A stretch of DNA of 64,000 nucleotides from JAAEUB01 sp964550345 (GCA_964550345.1 CAZJYZ010000003.1:44265-108264); one strand, 5' to 3'; positions 16,322-25,895 are shown, counted from the stretch's first letter. Program-made: numbers and translations. The notes: a model not told the origin generated them from the letters alone.

Positions 16322-17791
16322 TCAGTCAGCCCAGCTAACGCCTGTCAGGTCGTTAGCCTGTGTCGGTGCATTGGCCCAGAGACCTTGTACCTTGGCGTTG
16401 GCAACCACGGTTTTGCCAAGCTGGAACAGGTATCCGTTGACGTAATCGCCTGAGATGATGTTCTGTGCTTTGTGGTTCAGTTCAGTCCGTTTCGCCGGAT
16501 CTGAAGTAACCGCAAGCTCTTCCATCAACGCTTGGAACTCGGCGTTGTCATACTGGAAATAGTAATCGGGCCGCGCATAGATGTTGATGTCACGCGGTTC
16601 CGTATGGCTGACGATTGTCAGGTCAAAATCCTTGCCCCGGAAAACCTGCTCCAGCCACTGCGCCCATTCGAGGTTTGAGATTTCGGTTTCGATCCCAACG
16701 GCACGCAGTTGCGCGGCGATCACTTCGCCACCACGGCGGGCATAGCTGGGTGGGGGTAGCATCAGGCGCAGCGTGATCCCTTCAGCCCCGGCCTCGGCCA
16801 GCAAAGCGCGCGATTGATCCGGGTCATAGGCAGACATGCCGGTCAGGTCGACATAATCCGGGTTATGCGGCGCAAAATGGGTGCCGATTGGGGTGCCCGA
16901 TCCGAACATGGCGCCGTCAATGATTTCCTGGCGGTTGATCGCATGGGCAATCGCCTTGCGCACCCGCACGTCAGACAGCCACTCGGCCTGGTTATTGGTC
17001 GACAGGATGGTCTCACCCTCGGTCGAGCCGCGCACCACGCTGAATTGCGGGTTGCCTTCAAACTGTGCCACAGTTTCAGGGGCAGGGAAGTTCGGGAAGG
17101 CGTCGACGTCACCGGCCATCATTGCGGCGAACGCAGCGTTCGGGTCCGAGATGAACTTGAACGTGGCCGATGCCAGCGCCGGGGCATCGCCCCAGTAATT
17201 GTCGTTACGGGTGATGGTCACATGGTCGCCCTGCACCCATTCGGAGAAGGTAAATGCGCCAGTGCCAACCGGGTTGGTTGCCGCGTCTGCAATGCTTTCC
17301 TCGGCCACGATAACCGCGTCACCCCATGCCATGTTAAAGAGGAAATTCCCGTTCGGAGCCGAGAGTTTCACGGCTACAGTCGTCGCATCTACCGCTGTTA
17401 CACTTTCAATGCCGGCAAATAGCGCCTTCTGAGCGTTGGTCGAATCTTCGGCCCGTGCGCGATCAAGTGAGAACACAACATCATCGGCGTTCATATCGCT
17501 GCCGTCGTGGAACTTCACACCTTCACGCAGGTGGAAGGTATAGGTCATGCCGTCTTCCGAGATGTCCCAGCCCGAGGCGAGACCCGGGTTAACAGATCCA
17601 TCCGAACCAAAGCGGGTGAGGCCTTCGAAGATATTGGAATAAACCACTTCGTCAATCGCGGCCGCAGCCCCGCCGGTCGGGTCAAGGTTTGGCGGCTCAA
17701 GCACCATGCCGATCGTCAAGGTATCCTGCCCGGCTAATGCAGCTCCAGCGCTTAGGGCCAAGGCGGCGGCGGTCATCAACAGGTGTTTCAT
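16322..17791 (-). CDS. ABC transporter substrate-binding protein, family 5
   Basis: A 489-residue periplasmic binding protein of the dipeptide/oligopeptide/nickel class (DppA/OppA-like). It has a signal peptide (about residues 1-20, ending A-L-A), then L-D-P-T-G-G, and the family motif Y-T-F-H-L-R-E-G-V-K-F-H-D-G near residue 90, which is nearly invariant in this class. The ATG at 17791 is chosen because it has a strong AGGGAGA ribosome-binding site and opens the signal peptide; an upstream in-frame ATG adds ten polar residues. No permease or ATPase genes are next to it, so it is an orphan. The neighbouring M20 deacylase on the same strand hints at an amide or peptide substrate. Confidence 0.92.
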   Translation of the reverse strand: MKHLLMTAAALALSAGAALAGQDTLTIGMVLEPPNLDPTGGAAAAIDEVVYSNIFEGLTRFGSDGSVNPGLASGWDISEDGMTYTFHLREGVKFHDGSDMNADDVVFSLDRARAEDSTNAQKALFAGIESVTAVDATTVAVKLSAPNGNFLFNMAWGDAVIVAEESIADAATNPVGTGAFTFSEWVQGDHVTITRNDNYWGDAPALASATFKFISDPNAAFAAMMAGDVDAFPNFPAPETVAQFEGNPQFSVVRGSTEGETILSTNNQAEWLSDVRVRKAIAHAINRQEIIDGAMFGSGTPIGTHFAPHNPDYVDLTGMSAYDPDQSRALLAEAGAEGITLRLMLPPPSYARRGGEVIAAQLRAVGIETEISNLEWAQWLEQVFRGKDFDLTIVSHTEPRDINIYARPDYYFQYDNAEFQALMEELAVTSDPAKRTELNHKAQNIISGDYVNGYLFQLGKTVVANAKVQGLWANAPTQANDLTGVSWAD

Positions 17792-18044
17792 GATTTCTCC
17801 CTCATTTTTTCGGGTATTCAATTGGATACGCTATCAAACGCTGGCAGGGGTGAGTCGGGCAAGTGTTTTTTACTGTTAATACGAATGCCTGCTGTGATGG
17901 AAGCCAGTAGGTCACCGCTTCAAAAGCCACCAGAAGACAGGCGATTAATAAATAAATTGTGCGCATCGCGCCTGACATCCTTGCCGTTACTGTAAGGCGA
18001 GCTTGAAAAAACAGGCAGTTTGAGCGGGAGAGAATGGCCTGAAT

Positions 18045-19322
18045 TTAGGCCTGCAGCAATTCGCCCAGAACCAAAGCCATCACCCCGGCACTGTCGATCA
18101 TATCCTGAACGCCGACCCATTCGTCTGGCTGATGGGCCAGGTCAAGGATGCCCGGCCCATAGGCGATACAGTTCTTCAGCCTTCCAATCCTGTCGATATG
18201 TTTTTGGTCATAGGTGCCGGGCGAGACGACGTATTCGGGTTGTTTCGCCAGTACCTTCTCTATAGCAGCCGCGGTTGAGGTCACCACCGGCGCATCCTCG
18301 GCGGTCATTGTTGGAATGACTTCGTGCATATCGCGGATATCATATTCAAAGTCGGGGCGTTCAGATTTGATCTTCTCAAGCATTCCGGCGACCTCCGCTT
18401 TCACCTCGTCCAAATCCTCTTCAATCAGAAATCGGCGGTCGATGATGATACGGCAGCGGTCGGCCACACATGGGGCAGGCAGGCCGGTATAGTCGGCTTC
18501 CTGTTCTGCCTCGCCGCCGTGAATGGAGTTGATGTTCAGGGTTGATTGTTTAGCCCCGTCCGGCACCACCGGCATGTCAGTGCGTTTGGTGGCCAGTAGC
18601 GGGAAGAGGAATTCCTCCATCTCCTGCAACACGGCAGACATATGGCGGATGGCACTGTCGCCAAGGAACGGCATGGAGCCGTGGGCGATACGCCCTTTGG
18701 TCTCAATCTCGGCCCACCAGACACCACGATGGCCAAGACATATGCGGTCTTTGTTCAGGGGTTCTGGGATGATCACATGCTGTACGCGCTCAGGGTTGAA
18801 ATAGCCTTGCTCGGCCAGATAGGCCACGCCGCCGAAACCGCCACTTTCCTCATCCGCCGTGGCGCTGATTTCTATCGCGCCTGCATGATCGGGGTTGAGG
18901 GCTATGTAAGCCTCGGTAGCGATGATCGAGGCGGCCAGCCCGCCTTTCATGTCACAGGCTCCACGCCCATAGATTCGGTCGCCTTCGAGTTCCCCGCCAA
19001 ATGGATCGCGGGTCCAGCCATGACCGACCTCAACCACATCATGATGCGAGTTGAAATGAACACATTCCCCTGGCTGCGCACCTTCGTGACGGGCAACAAG
19101 GTTCCAGCGTGGGTATTTGTCGCTGTCGCCAACAGCCCCTTCAGCGCGGATCATCTCGATCTTAAAACCTACCTTGCCGAGCCGTTCAGCCAGGTAGGAA
19201 CAGATTTCACGATATCGGTTTCCCGGCGGGTTCAGCGTTGGGATGCGAATAAGGTCTTGGGTCAGCGCGATCAGGTCGTCGCGACGGGCAGCAATCTCGT
19301 TCAGCAGGGCGGTGTCATTCAT
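18045..19322 (-). CDS. M20 family acetylornithine deacetylase/succinyl-diaminopimelate desuccinylase-like hydrolase
   Basis: A 425-residue di-zinc amidohydrolase. Metal ligands and catalytic residues are in place: H-H-D at 93-95, GACDMKGG with Asp124, D-E-E-S at 157-160 with the catalytic Glu, and a C-terminal H-Q-P-D-E-W. The lid/dimerisation domain occupies the middle. Members remove acyl groups from amino acids, but exact specificity (ArgE, DapE or other) cannot be given; this one is not next to any arginine or lysine biosynthesis gene. The ATG at 19322 (MNDTALL) is preferred to one 12 codons earlier, by alignment with the family. It lies between a solute-binding protein and an SLC13 permease, all on the minus strand. 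Confidence 0.88.
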   Translation of the reverse strand: MNDTALLNEIAARRDDLIALTQDLIRIPTLNPPGNRYREICSYLAERLGKVGFKIEMIRAEGAVGDSDKYPRWNLVARHEGAQPGECVHFNSHHDVVEVGHGWTRDPFGGELEGDRIYGRGACDMKGGLAASIIATEAYIALNPDHAGAIEISATADEESGGFGGVAYLAEQGYFNPERVQHVIIPEPLNKDRICLGHRGVWWAEIETKGRIAHGSMPFLGDSAIRHMSAVLQEMEEFLFPLLATKRTDMPVVPDGAKQSTLNINSIHGGEAEQEADYTGLPAPCVADRCRIIIDRRFLIEEDLDEVKAEVAGMLEKIKSERPDFEYDIRDMHEVIPTMTAEDAPVVTSTAAAIEKVLAKQPEYVVSPGTYDQKHIDRIGRLKNCIAYGPGILDLAHQPDEWVGVQDMIDSAGVMALVLGELLQA

Positions 19323-19406
19323 GCAGTGACGATAGGTGGAGCCAAGCAATAGGTGCAAGAAGTTTCGGAGCTTCCTGTCAAATTCTCGGATGGAACTTTG
19401 AGAGCC

Positions 19407-21290
19407 TTAGTAGACCAGATACATTACGCCCTGGCTGACCACCAGGAACAGCACCGTCATGATGCCGCCGGAACGCAGGAAATCCACCACGCGATATCCT
19501 GCCGGACCCATGATCAAGGCATTCACCTGATGGGTTGGAATGATGAAGCTGTTGGAGGTCGATATAGCGACGGTCAGTGCGAAAATCGCGGGATTTCCGC
19601 CCGCTGCCACGGCAATTGAAACTGCCAGTGGCACAAGCAACACCGTTGCGCCGACATTGGACATGACCAGCGTGAAACCGGTTGCCAGAACCGCAACCCC
19701 AGCCTGCAATGCCCAGATTGGCCAGCCGTCAAGCAGGGCGATGACCTGCTGGGCGATCCATGCTGCGGTGCCGGTGTTTTGCACAGCCATGCCCAAAGGA
19801 ATGAGCGAGGCTAACAGAAAAACCGTATTCCAGCCGACCGCACGGTAAGCCTCGTCCATTGACAGAACGCGGCTGATGATCATGCCAACTGCGCCAACCA
19901 ACAAGGCCAGAGACAGACGTACATCGGTAAAAAGTACCAGCGTCAGGGCTATTGCAAAAAACACAAGTGCCCAGCCAACTTTGTGGGGGCGCAGTTCTTC
20001 CTCTGGGAAGTCCGAGGTTACCACGACAAAATTCCGGTCACGCTTCATGCGGGACAGAAATTCCCACGGCGTGTGCACAACGAGTGTATCGCCCGCCTGC
20101 AAAGGCACCATACCGATCCGGGTTGCTTCATGCTCACCGGTTTCAACATGGCTCATGGTTTCTTCGCCGCGGTGGATGGCCAAGAGGCTCATCCCGGAGG
20201 AGCGGCGGAAGTGAAGATCGTTGGCGGTTTTGCCGATATTCGATGAACCGGGCGCCACAACCAGTTCGGCCACACCGGCCTTGGTTGGGGCGAAGTCTTC
20301 GGCGAAGTGTTCCAGCGCCGGGCGTACTTCCAGACCATAAATATCACAGATTTCCTGAATGACTTTCTGACGGCCCAAAATCGCAAGACGGCAGGGGGTG
20401 AGGATTTCGGTCTCAACCCGCGGTGCAATCACCTTCTGGCCGGCATAGTAGGTGCCGATGATATAAAGGTGGTGCGCATCCATGATGTCTTCCAGCGTCT
20501 GACCGACAAGGATGTTGCCCTCGGGCACAATCACCTCGACCAGATCAGCCTTAAGCCCATATGTACCCTTGAGATAATCGCCCATCGACTGGCCCGAGGC
20601 TGCTTCATCTCGGGTAGAACCTGATGGCAGCACCCAACGCCCGAATACCACAAAATAAAGAATGCCAGTGACGATCAGTGCCAGACCGACGGGCAGGGAT
20701 GCAAAGAGTTCGAACGTTTCCATTTTTGAGCCTTCCGGCAGATCGGCGTTCGAGGTGATAATTAGGTCGTTCAGCAAGATCATCGGGGAAGAACCCACCA
20801 TGGTCATTGTGCCGCCCAAAATGGCGGTAAAACCCATTGGCATTAGAAGGCGTGACATGGGCAGGCCGGTGCGTGCCGAAATTCGGCTGACAACCGGCAG
20901 GAACAATGCCGCAGCACCAACGTTTTGCATAAAAGAGGAAATGAAGCCAACCGTACCTGAAATGATCGGGATAATCCGCGCCTCGGTCGAACCACCATAT
21001 TTCAGGATCACCGCCGCCACCTTGTTCATCAGCCCAGTTTTGTCCAGCCCCGCACCAATGATCATCACCGCGATAATTGAAATCACCGCGTTGGATGAGA
21101 AGCCGGTGAACAATTTACTGACATCAGCGATATTCTGCATCCCTGGCAGGTAGCTGAGGGCGCCGATTATCACCATCACCAGCACCGCTGCCAGATCGAC
21201 TCGAAGAATCTCGCTGACAAATAGGAACATGGTGAAACCAAGCACGCCTAGCACGACAATCATTTCAGTGGTCAGGGTAATAGGATCCAT
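19407..21290 (-). CDS. SLC13-family permease with TrkA-C (RCK_C) domains
   Basis: A 627-residue membrane protein of the DASS/ArsB-like ion transporter superfamily. Hydrophobic segments fill residues about 1-180 and 400-627. The central hydrophilic region (about 200-390) contains two RCK_C-like domains, with V-P-E-G-N-I-L-V-G-Q-T-L and V-A-P-G-S-S-N-I-G-K as their characteristic G-x-T/N-L openings. Related proteins carry sulfate, dicarboxylates or citrate with Na+. Repeated S-N-S-F-I/N-V-G-A-T motifs fit the substrate-binding hairpins. The start (MDPITLTT) removes 39 upstream residues that look non-native; its ribosome-binding site is weak. Substrate not determinable. Confidence 0.88.
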   Translation of the reverse strand: MDPITLTTEMIVVLGVLGFTMFLFVSEILRVDLAAVLVMVIIGALSYLPGMQNIADVSKLFTGFSSNAVISIIAVMIIGAGLDKTGLMNKVAAVILKYGGSTEARIIPIISGTVGFISSFMQNVGAAALFLPVVSRISARTGLPMSRLLMPMGFTAILGGTMTMVGSSPMILLNDLIITSNADLPEGSKMETFELFASLPVGLALIVTGILYFVVFGRWVLPSGSTRDEAASGQSMGDYLKGTYGLKADLVEVIVPEGNILVGQTLEDIMDAHHLYIIGTYYAGQKVIAPRVETEILTPCRLAILGRQKVIQEICDIYGLEVRPALEHFAEDFAPTKAGVAELVVAPGSSNIGKTANDLHFRRSSGMSLLAIHRGEETMSHVETGEHEATRIGMVPLQAGDTLVVHTPWEFLSRMKRDRNFVVVTSDFPEEELRPHKVGWALVFFAIALTLVLFTDVRLSLALLVGAVGMIISRVLSMDEAYRAVGWNTVFLLASLIPLGMAVQNTGTAAWIAQQVIALLDGWPIWALQAGVAVLATGFTLVMSNVGATVLLVPLAVSIAVAAGGNPAIFALTVAISTSNSFIIPTHQVNALIMGPAGYRVVDFLRSGGIMTVLFLVVSQGVMYLVY

Positions 21291-21519
21291 GGTGTTTTCT
21301 CTGGCTTGGCTGAGTCTAGCTGAATTTCCGCGTAGTATGCGCTTTGTTGTGACCAAAGGTGAAGGGGAAATATTACGAAAGTCGAATATGTCCCACTTTG
21401 GCGGCAAAAAAAGAGCAATGATGGGCCTCGTCAGGGTAAATCTGGCTGGGCTGACCCTTCAAATCAGGCTAAGCTGCCCTTAGATCAATGTATAACATAT
21501 TTACATCGCAGGGGGCCAA

Positions 21520-22596
21520 ATGGCAGATTTCGACACTCAGATTCGTGAAAGCCAGGAGCAGGTTGCCGAGGCACAGAGTAAAATTGCTGAGTTGACCAGC
21601 CGCATAGAAACTGCGCGCTCCAAAATGGCGGAAGGCACGGATATAGCGATCGACATTGAAAATGCTTCACTGGACGACGTGCATGCCCATACCGCCTTGA
21701 TGAATGAAAACATTGCCGAGCTGATTATGGGGCTTGATGATGTCACAGCAGGTTTTTCGCGTGATTTCGATGAAATGCGCAATAAAACCGGGTGGGAGAG
21801 CTTTGTTGGCGTTTTTGCCCCGGCCAAGTCGGAAAGCATGCGTCAGGAACGGATGCGCACAGCTTCAGTTGACGACAAGTTGCAGGACCTGATCGGTAAG
21901 TCAGACGTCATCGTCAAACTGCTGCAAGGCCAGCTTGATATGCTGAACCAGCAAAAACAGAGTGTAGAGACCAACCTGTCCGAGACGTTGGACGAACGTG
22001 AAGCCACAGTCGGCACTCTGGAAAGCCTCCGGGCGGATATTTTGGCAATGGATCCAAAAATCATCGAACTGGAAGGCAAGATTAGTGTTGAGCAGGATGC
22101 CGCCGCACGTACCAAGCTTGAGACCGAACTGGCGGAACTGAACACCAAATACAACGAGATGGTGCAGGACGAACAGGTCAAGATGTCCAAAAGCCAAACG
22201 CTTGAGCGTTACATCGAAAAAGGAAAAACCTGGGTGGATTCCCTGCAAAATCAGGCAGCAACTCAAATGGTACTGATCAATAAGCTGCAGACGGATACCA
22301 AGCAACGGGTGGTGCTGTATGATGCCTTGTCAAAATCACTGAAAACCGCACAGCAACAGGATGTGGCGCACCGAATTAATGAAATTGGTGTTGAGACCGA
22401 CAAAGAGGCGCAGACTGCTATGGCAGCCATCGGCACCGCAACCAATCAGCGCATGGCAGACATGATGGAGGCCCACGAAGACCACATGGTTTTCGCCCGT
22501 GAAGTATTGGAGCAGAAGGCCAGGGCGGATGAGCGCTTTGCCCGGCGTTTCCAGGAGATCGTCGAAAAACACGACAAAAACCTGTACGGGGCCTAA
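21520..22596 (+). CDS. coiled-coil protein, first gene of an AAA/DUF6638/DUF1523 cluster
   Basis: A 358-residue, highly charged and almost wholly alpha-helical protein with no signal peptide or membrane helix. Heptad-like patterns run through residues 1-35, 120-245 and 250-355, with a less regular part at about 75-105 (T-G-W-E-S-F-V-G-V-F-A-P). The length and helical plan recall TelA-type toxic-anion-resistance proteins, but I do not see their signature clearly, so I leave it unnamed. It begins after a 229-bp gap with a GGGGG ribosome-binding site, and its stop touches the next gene's ATG. A structural or scaffolding partner of the AAA ATPase two genes downstream is the simplest inference. 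Confidence 0.8.
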   Translation: MADFDTQIRESQEQVAEAQSKIAELTSRIETARSKMAEGTDIAIDIENASLDDVHAHTALMNENIAELIMGLDDVTAGFSRDFDEMRNKTGWESFVGVFAPAKSESMRQERMRTASVDDKLQDLIGKSDVIVKLLQGQLDMLNQQKQSVETNLSETLDEREATVGTLESLRADILAMDPKIIELEGKISVEQDAAARTKLETELAELNTKYNEMVQDEQVKMSKSQTLERYIEKGKTWVDSLQNQAATQMVLINKLQTDTKQRVVLYDALSKSLKTAQQQDVAHRINEIGVETDKEAQTAMAAIGTATNQRMADMMEAHEDHMVFAREVLEQKARADERFARRFQEIVEKHDKNLYGA

Positions 22597-23742
22597 ATGC
22601 CCGAATCCGACAATTTGACCACTGATCATTCAACCCTGACGGAAACGCAGATAACGCGGCGTTATTTTGCGAAGTTTGGGCGCATTACCGGCCATCTGGC
22701 CCGGGTCGCGGCGCAGATGGAGGCCGAACGGCGGTTGAGCAAGCAAGAGGTCGAGATTCTGGCACATTATCTTGCCGGCCTAGGCTATTCGTTTCGGGCA
22801 TTGGCCAACAAATACCACCTGTCAGGCCGTGCCGAGGGGCTGGAAGGCCGCGGGCTGGTATTTGACCGGATCGAAAGTGGCTTTCCGGTACATGGCGAGT
22901 TGATGCAGATGGCGACAGATGCGGCGCAGGCCGGGCGCCACCTCAAGAATATGCGTTCAAGCAGTGAACTGAAGGCGCAAATGGTGGCAGAGATTGTCGG
23001 GGAGCTGTCGATCCCCACCGAGCTGCAATATGCTATGTCGCAGCGGCTTTATTACGAGGAACTGGTCAAAGGGCACCTCTTCTGGCCGCAAATGGACCCG
23101 GACGTGATCTGGCTGGGTAATAATGGCCATCGGGGACGGGATGAACGGCGCCGCTATCTGATCCATTGGGCGGTTTATGACAGCGGGCTGAATATTCCCA
23201 CTATCTACCTGATGGAGATGGAGGATACCGGCCGAACAGCGCTTCCCAAAGATGAACGCCGTTGGCCCAAGGTACAGGCCCATTTGATGGCGCAGGCTGT
23301 TGCTGGCCTGAAGCTTCTGACAATAGCCACAGGGTTCGACCGCGATTTTGACGATCTGCATCCTAAACGCCTCAGACGGGTTCATATCGGGCCTATGTAC
23401 AGCCACACCTTTACCCGCCAGTCCGGTCCTCTTCGCGAGGTGCTGCAAGAGGCGAAAAGCCCGCCCGGCGAAGACTGGGCGCTGGCATGGACGGTGGAAG
23501 AGCTGGAAAGTGAGCGCGTTGAAACCGAGAAATCCGGCTGGTTTGGCACTGTGGAACGTGAGATTTTTGCGCTTGATCCATTTTCCGGCAGGGGTGCCGA
23601 TACCGGTGCAACGCGCATGGACCGTTCAGTAATTTTGCCTCAGCGCCCGTACCAGGTGCTGGCCGAAAAAAACCCACCCGGTTTCCGCGATGTACGCAAG
23701 TTTGTGGTCAGCCCCGGCGGGCGGGTATTGAGCTACCGGTAG
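22597..23742 (+). CDS. uncharacterised soluble protein of the AAA/DUF6638 cluster
   Basis: A 381-residue protein I do not recognise. It starts directly after the stop of the coiled-coil gene. The N-terminal 100 residues are basic and helical (R-R-Y-F-A-K-F-G-R-I-T-G-H). The central part has mixed alpha/beta character with a notable W-L-G-N-N-G-H-R-G-R-D-E-R-R-R-Y segment (about 172-187). The C-terminal third is polar and ends in a short beta-rich stretch. No membrane segment, signal peptide or known catalytic motif is visible. Its fixed position between the coiled-coil protein and the AAA ATPase suggests an adaptor or effector subunit of the same complex. Confidence 0.8.
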   Translation: MPESDNLTTDHSTLTETQITRRYFAKFGRITGHLARVAAQMEAERRLSKQEVEILAHYLAGLGYSFRALANKYHLSGRAEGLEGRGLVFDRIESGFPVHGELMQMATDAAQAGRHLKNMRSSSELKAQMVAEIVGELSIPTELQYAMSQRLYYEELVKGHLFWPQMDPDVIWLGNNGHRGRDERRRYLIHWAVYDSGLNIPTIYLMEMEDTGRTALPKDERRWPKVQAHLMAQAVAGLKLLTIATGFDRDFDDLHPKRLRRVHIGPMYSHTFTRQSGPLREVLQEAKSPPGEDWALAWTVEELESERVETEKSGWFGTVEREIFALDPFSGRGADTGATRMDRSVILPQRPYQVLAEKNPPGFRDVRKFVVSPGGRVLSYR

Positions 23743-23758
23743 GAAAAGAGATTTAAAG

Positions 23759-23771
23759 CCTCCGGCGGAGG
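23759..23771 (+). repeat. CCTCCGGCGGAGG hairpin (intergenic element)
   Basis: A short perfect hairpin (5-bp stem, GGC loop) followed by TATTTTGGCCAAGATGAAAG, in the 61-bp gap before the AAA ATPase gene. From memory, very similar CCTCCGGCGGGAGTATTT elements recur between genes in many Rhodobacteraceae genomes. It may attenuate or process the transcript between the first two and later genes of the cluster. Confidence 0.5.
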
Positions 23772-23803
23772 TATTTTGGCCAAGATGAAAGGGAGTTTTG
23801 CGT

Positions 23804-25741
23804 ATGAGCATGCCAGCGGATCAGATGGAATTGCGCGAGGAGGAAATCCGCGCGCATTATGAAGCGGCGTCAGGGATGCTTGACGGGTTTGATCATACAC
23901 CGCGCATTGCCAAAGCAAAAACACAGGTCCAAAGTCAAGAGCGGCCGTCCGGTATTGGAACAAGGCGGCGTTTTCGTTCAACCACGCCGGGGTTGGTAAC
24001 ACGTTCAACCGCGCGTCCCGAAGGCGTGCATCTGATAGAACGGATTGAGGGTTCTGACGGAGATGATCCGTTGATCAGTCCGCTTCAAGCCAGCACATTG
24101 CATGCCCTTCGCCGGTCGCTGGCAATTGCGCTTTCGGTTGGTGAAGGTTTCGGCGAGCAAACCGGACTGGCAGCCCTCAAGCGGGACAATCTGGCTGGAG
24201 GCCTGCCCAAATCGAAATCTATTGAATTCAGTGAGTTGCTAGCCGCCGAGGCGCTGGTCACCTTGCATGTCTTCGCCAATGCCACGGCCTTTTTACTGGC
24301 GCCGCACAGTACCGAGATCAGCGTTGAAATCGGAGCCGTTGAGGAGGTGCTGACGGACAATGCCCAGCTTGCACTGCATGGCGCTTTGTGGGAGCTGGAT
24401 CAGGAGATAGCGACCTTCGTCGATAGTGAGGAAAAGCTGGTCGCGACGGTGATGGCCTATTGCGAGCAGTTGATGGAGAAGGTCAGCCTGCGCGCGCAGA
24501 ACGCCTCGCGCCTTGGCGCTTTCACCTCTGCCAATACCCGTATTGAGGCCGATGACCTGACCCTTTCGGGTTTCACCCCGTCACGTACAAGTCGTGGCTC
24601 AAAGCTGACCATGACATTCAAGAAGCCGCATCAGGTTGTCGGCAACCATATCGCGAAATACCAGGCGATGAAGCTGAGCAAGATGCTGATGGCTTATGAT
24701 TTTGACCGCAAGCTGAACCCGTTTGCCGAGCTTGGTGGATTTATTTTCACCTTCATGGGTGATGGTATGCCGGGCACAGGGAAAACCACGCTGATCCAGA
24801 TGATGGCCGGGTTGATCCATGGCTATTGCGAGATTGCTGACTATCCCTTTCGGTATCAGAACCTGTCGACCGAAAGCATTGATAGCTATCAGGGTAAATC
24901 AGCCCAGAATGCAAAGGCGTTCATCAACAATGTGATTGATCCCAATGTTATAGGCTTTGGCACGATTGATGATATCGACCAGCTGGCTGGTAAACGCGGG
25001 GACCGGCAATCTTCGGCTGGACAGCTTGAGATTACGGCGGTGCTGATGGAAAGCTTTGCTGGGGCCAACACCGTGGTGCGCGGCAATTGCACATTTGGCA
25101 TGTTCTCAAACTACCCCGAGGCCGTTGACGACGCCCTGCGCCAGCGTGCCGGAGCGCGGTTTTTGGTTGATGGACCCAAGACGCGGGAAGATTATATCGA
25201 CATTCTCAACCTGTTGATGGGCAAGAACCACGACATTCCTTTGGGTAAGCATGACCTTTATGCGGCGCAGGAGATCAAGAAAGCCGTGGCGGCCAGTTTC
25301 GAAAGCCATTCACGCCCGCATGAAGAAGGGCTGATCAAGGTTTACGAGGCGGTGGATAAAAATATCGGCAAGCTTGATACAATCGCTAAGCTGGGCACCT
25401 ATCTTAAAGGCATTCAAGAGGTTGATGCGCGCTTTACCGGGCGCTCGATCAAGAACATCACCGATGCGGTCAAGGTGCGGGCGATGGACTTTGAACTGCC
25501 GGATGAATGGATGGAGGAGCCGGATCTGTTCCTATACAGGGACTACGATACTAAACGCGGCATGATCGAAGAATTGCGCCAGCCGATCACGGTTGAGATG
25601 GTGATACAGGAGATCAACCGCTACGCAGATAGTGAATTCCGCTATGCCGACAAATCCGACGAGGCCGCGATTGCCGATATGATACGCGACTTTGGCCGCA
25701 CCGAAGAAGCCAAGCGGCGGTATCTGGAGGGGAAGGGGTGA
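23804..25741 (+). CDS. AAA family ATPase of the DUF6638/DUF1523 cluster
   Basis: A 645-residue protein with a large N-terminal region of unknown fold (about residues 1-290) and one C-terminal AAA+ module. Walker A is GMPGTGKT (321-328), Walker B ends in I-D-D-I-D (388-392), a sensor-1-like Asn follows in M-F-S-N (about 433-436), and D-D-A-L-R-Q-R-A-G-A-R-F just after could supply the arginine finger. The final 150 residues are helical. There is no membrane segment. ATG 23804 has GGGAG at good spacing; a TTG two codons earlier is less likely. The N-terminal region is not a protease or nuclease I recognise. Likely the motor of the cluster, remodelling a partner protein. Confidence 0.88.
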   Translation: MSMPADQMELREEEIRAHYEAASGMLDGFDHTPRIAKAKTQVQSQERPSGIGTRRRFRSTTPGLVTRSTARPEGVHLIERIEGSDGDDPLISPLQASTLHALRRSLAIALSVGEGFGEQTGLAALKRDNLAGGLPKSKSIEFSELLAAEALVTLHVFANATAFLLAPHSTEISVEIGAVEEVLTDNAQLALHGALWELDQEIATFVDSEEKLVATVMAYCEQLMEKVSLRAQNASRLGAFTSANTRIEADDLTLSGFTPSRTSRGSKLTMTFKKPHQVVGNHIAKYQAMKLSKMLMAYDFDRKLNPFAELGGFIFTFMGDGMPGTGKTTLIQMMAGLIHGYCEIADYPFRYQNLSTESIDSYQGKSAQNAKAFINNVIDPNVIGFGTIDDIDQLAGKRGDRQSSAGQLEITAVLMESFAGANTVVRGNCTFGMFSNYPEAVDDALRQRAGARFLVDGPKTREDYIDILNLLMGKNHDIPLGKHDLYAAQEIKKAVAASFESHSRPHEEGLIKVYEAVDKNIGKLDTIAKLGTYLKGIQEVDARFTGRSIKNITDAVKVRAMDFELPDEWMEEPDLFLYRDYDTKRGMIEELRQPITVEMVIQEINRYADSEFRYADKSDEAAIADMIRDFGRTEEAKRRYLEGKG

Positions 25742-25744
25742 TAG

Positions 25745-25849
25745 TTAACGTCACCGTTAAACACAAAGGGCAGCGCCCGTCCCGTGGGTCGGTGAGAAGC
25801 GCCCGCCCTGGGGGGCGGGTCGGGCGCTGCCCGGTCGGCAAGCCGACCG
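25745..25849. repeat. three successive intergenic hairpins
   Basis: In the 154-bp gap inside the cluster there are three perfect inverted repeats. TTAACG-TCAC-CGTTAA lies at 25745-25760. A 12-bp stem GGGCAGCGCCCG / CGGGCGCTGCCC lies at 25768-25779 and 25821-25832, enclosing a smaller CCCGCC/GGCGGG hairpin. CGGTCGGC-AA-GCCGACCG lies at 25832-25849. No U tract follows. Such GC-rich compound hairpins resemble dispersed intergenic repeats of Rhodobacteraceae. They could protect the upstream mRNA or attenuate the downstream genes. Confidence 0.65.
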
Positions 25850-25895
25850 AGCGGATGGAGCGTGCTAAACCTTCTCTTCCCAAAGGGGCTGTCGC

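Noticed and set aside
18642..19352. 236-codon plus-strand open frame
   Set aside because: Antisense to the M20 hydrolase gene, whose metal ligands are all in place.
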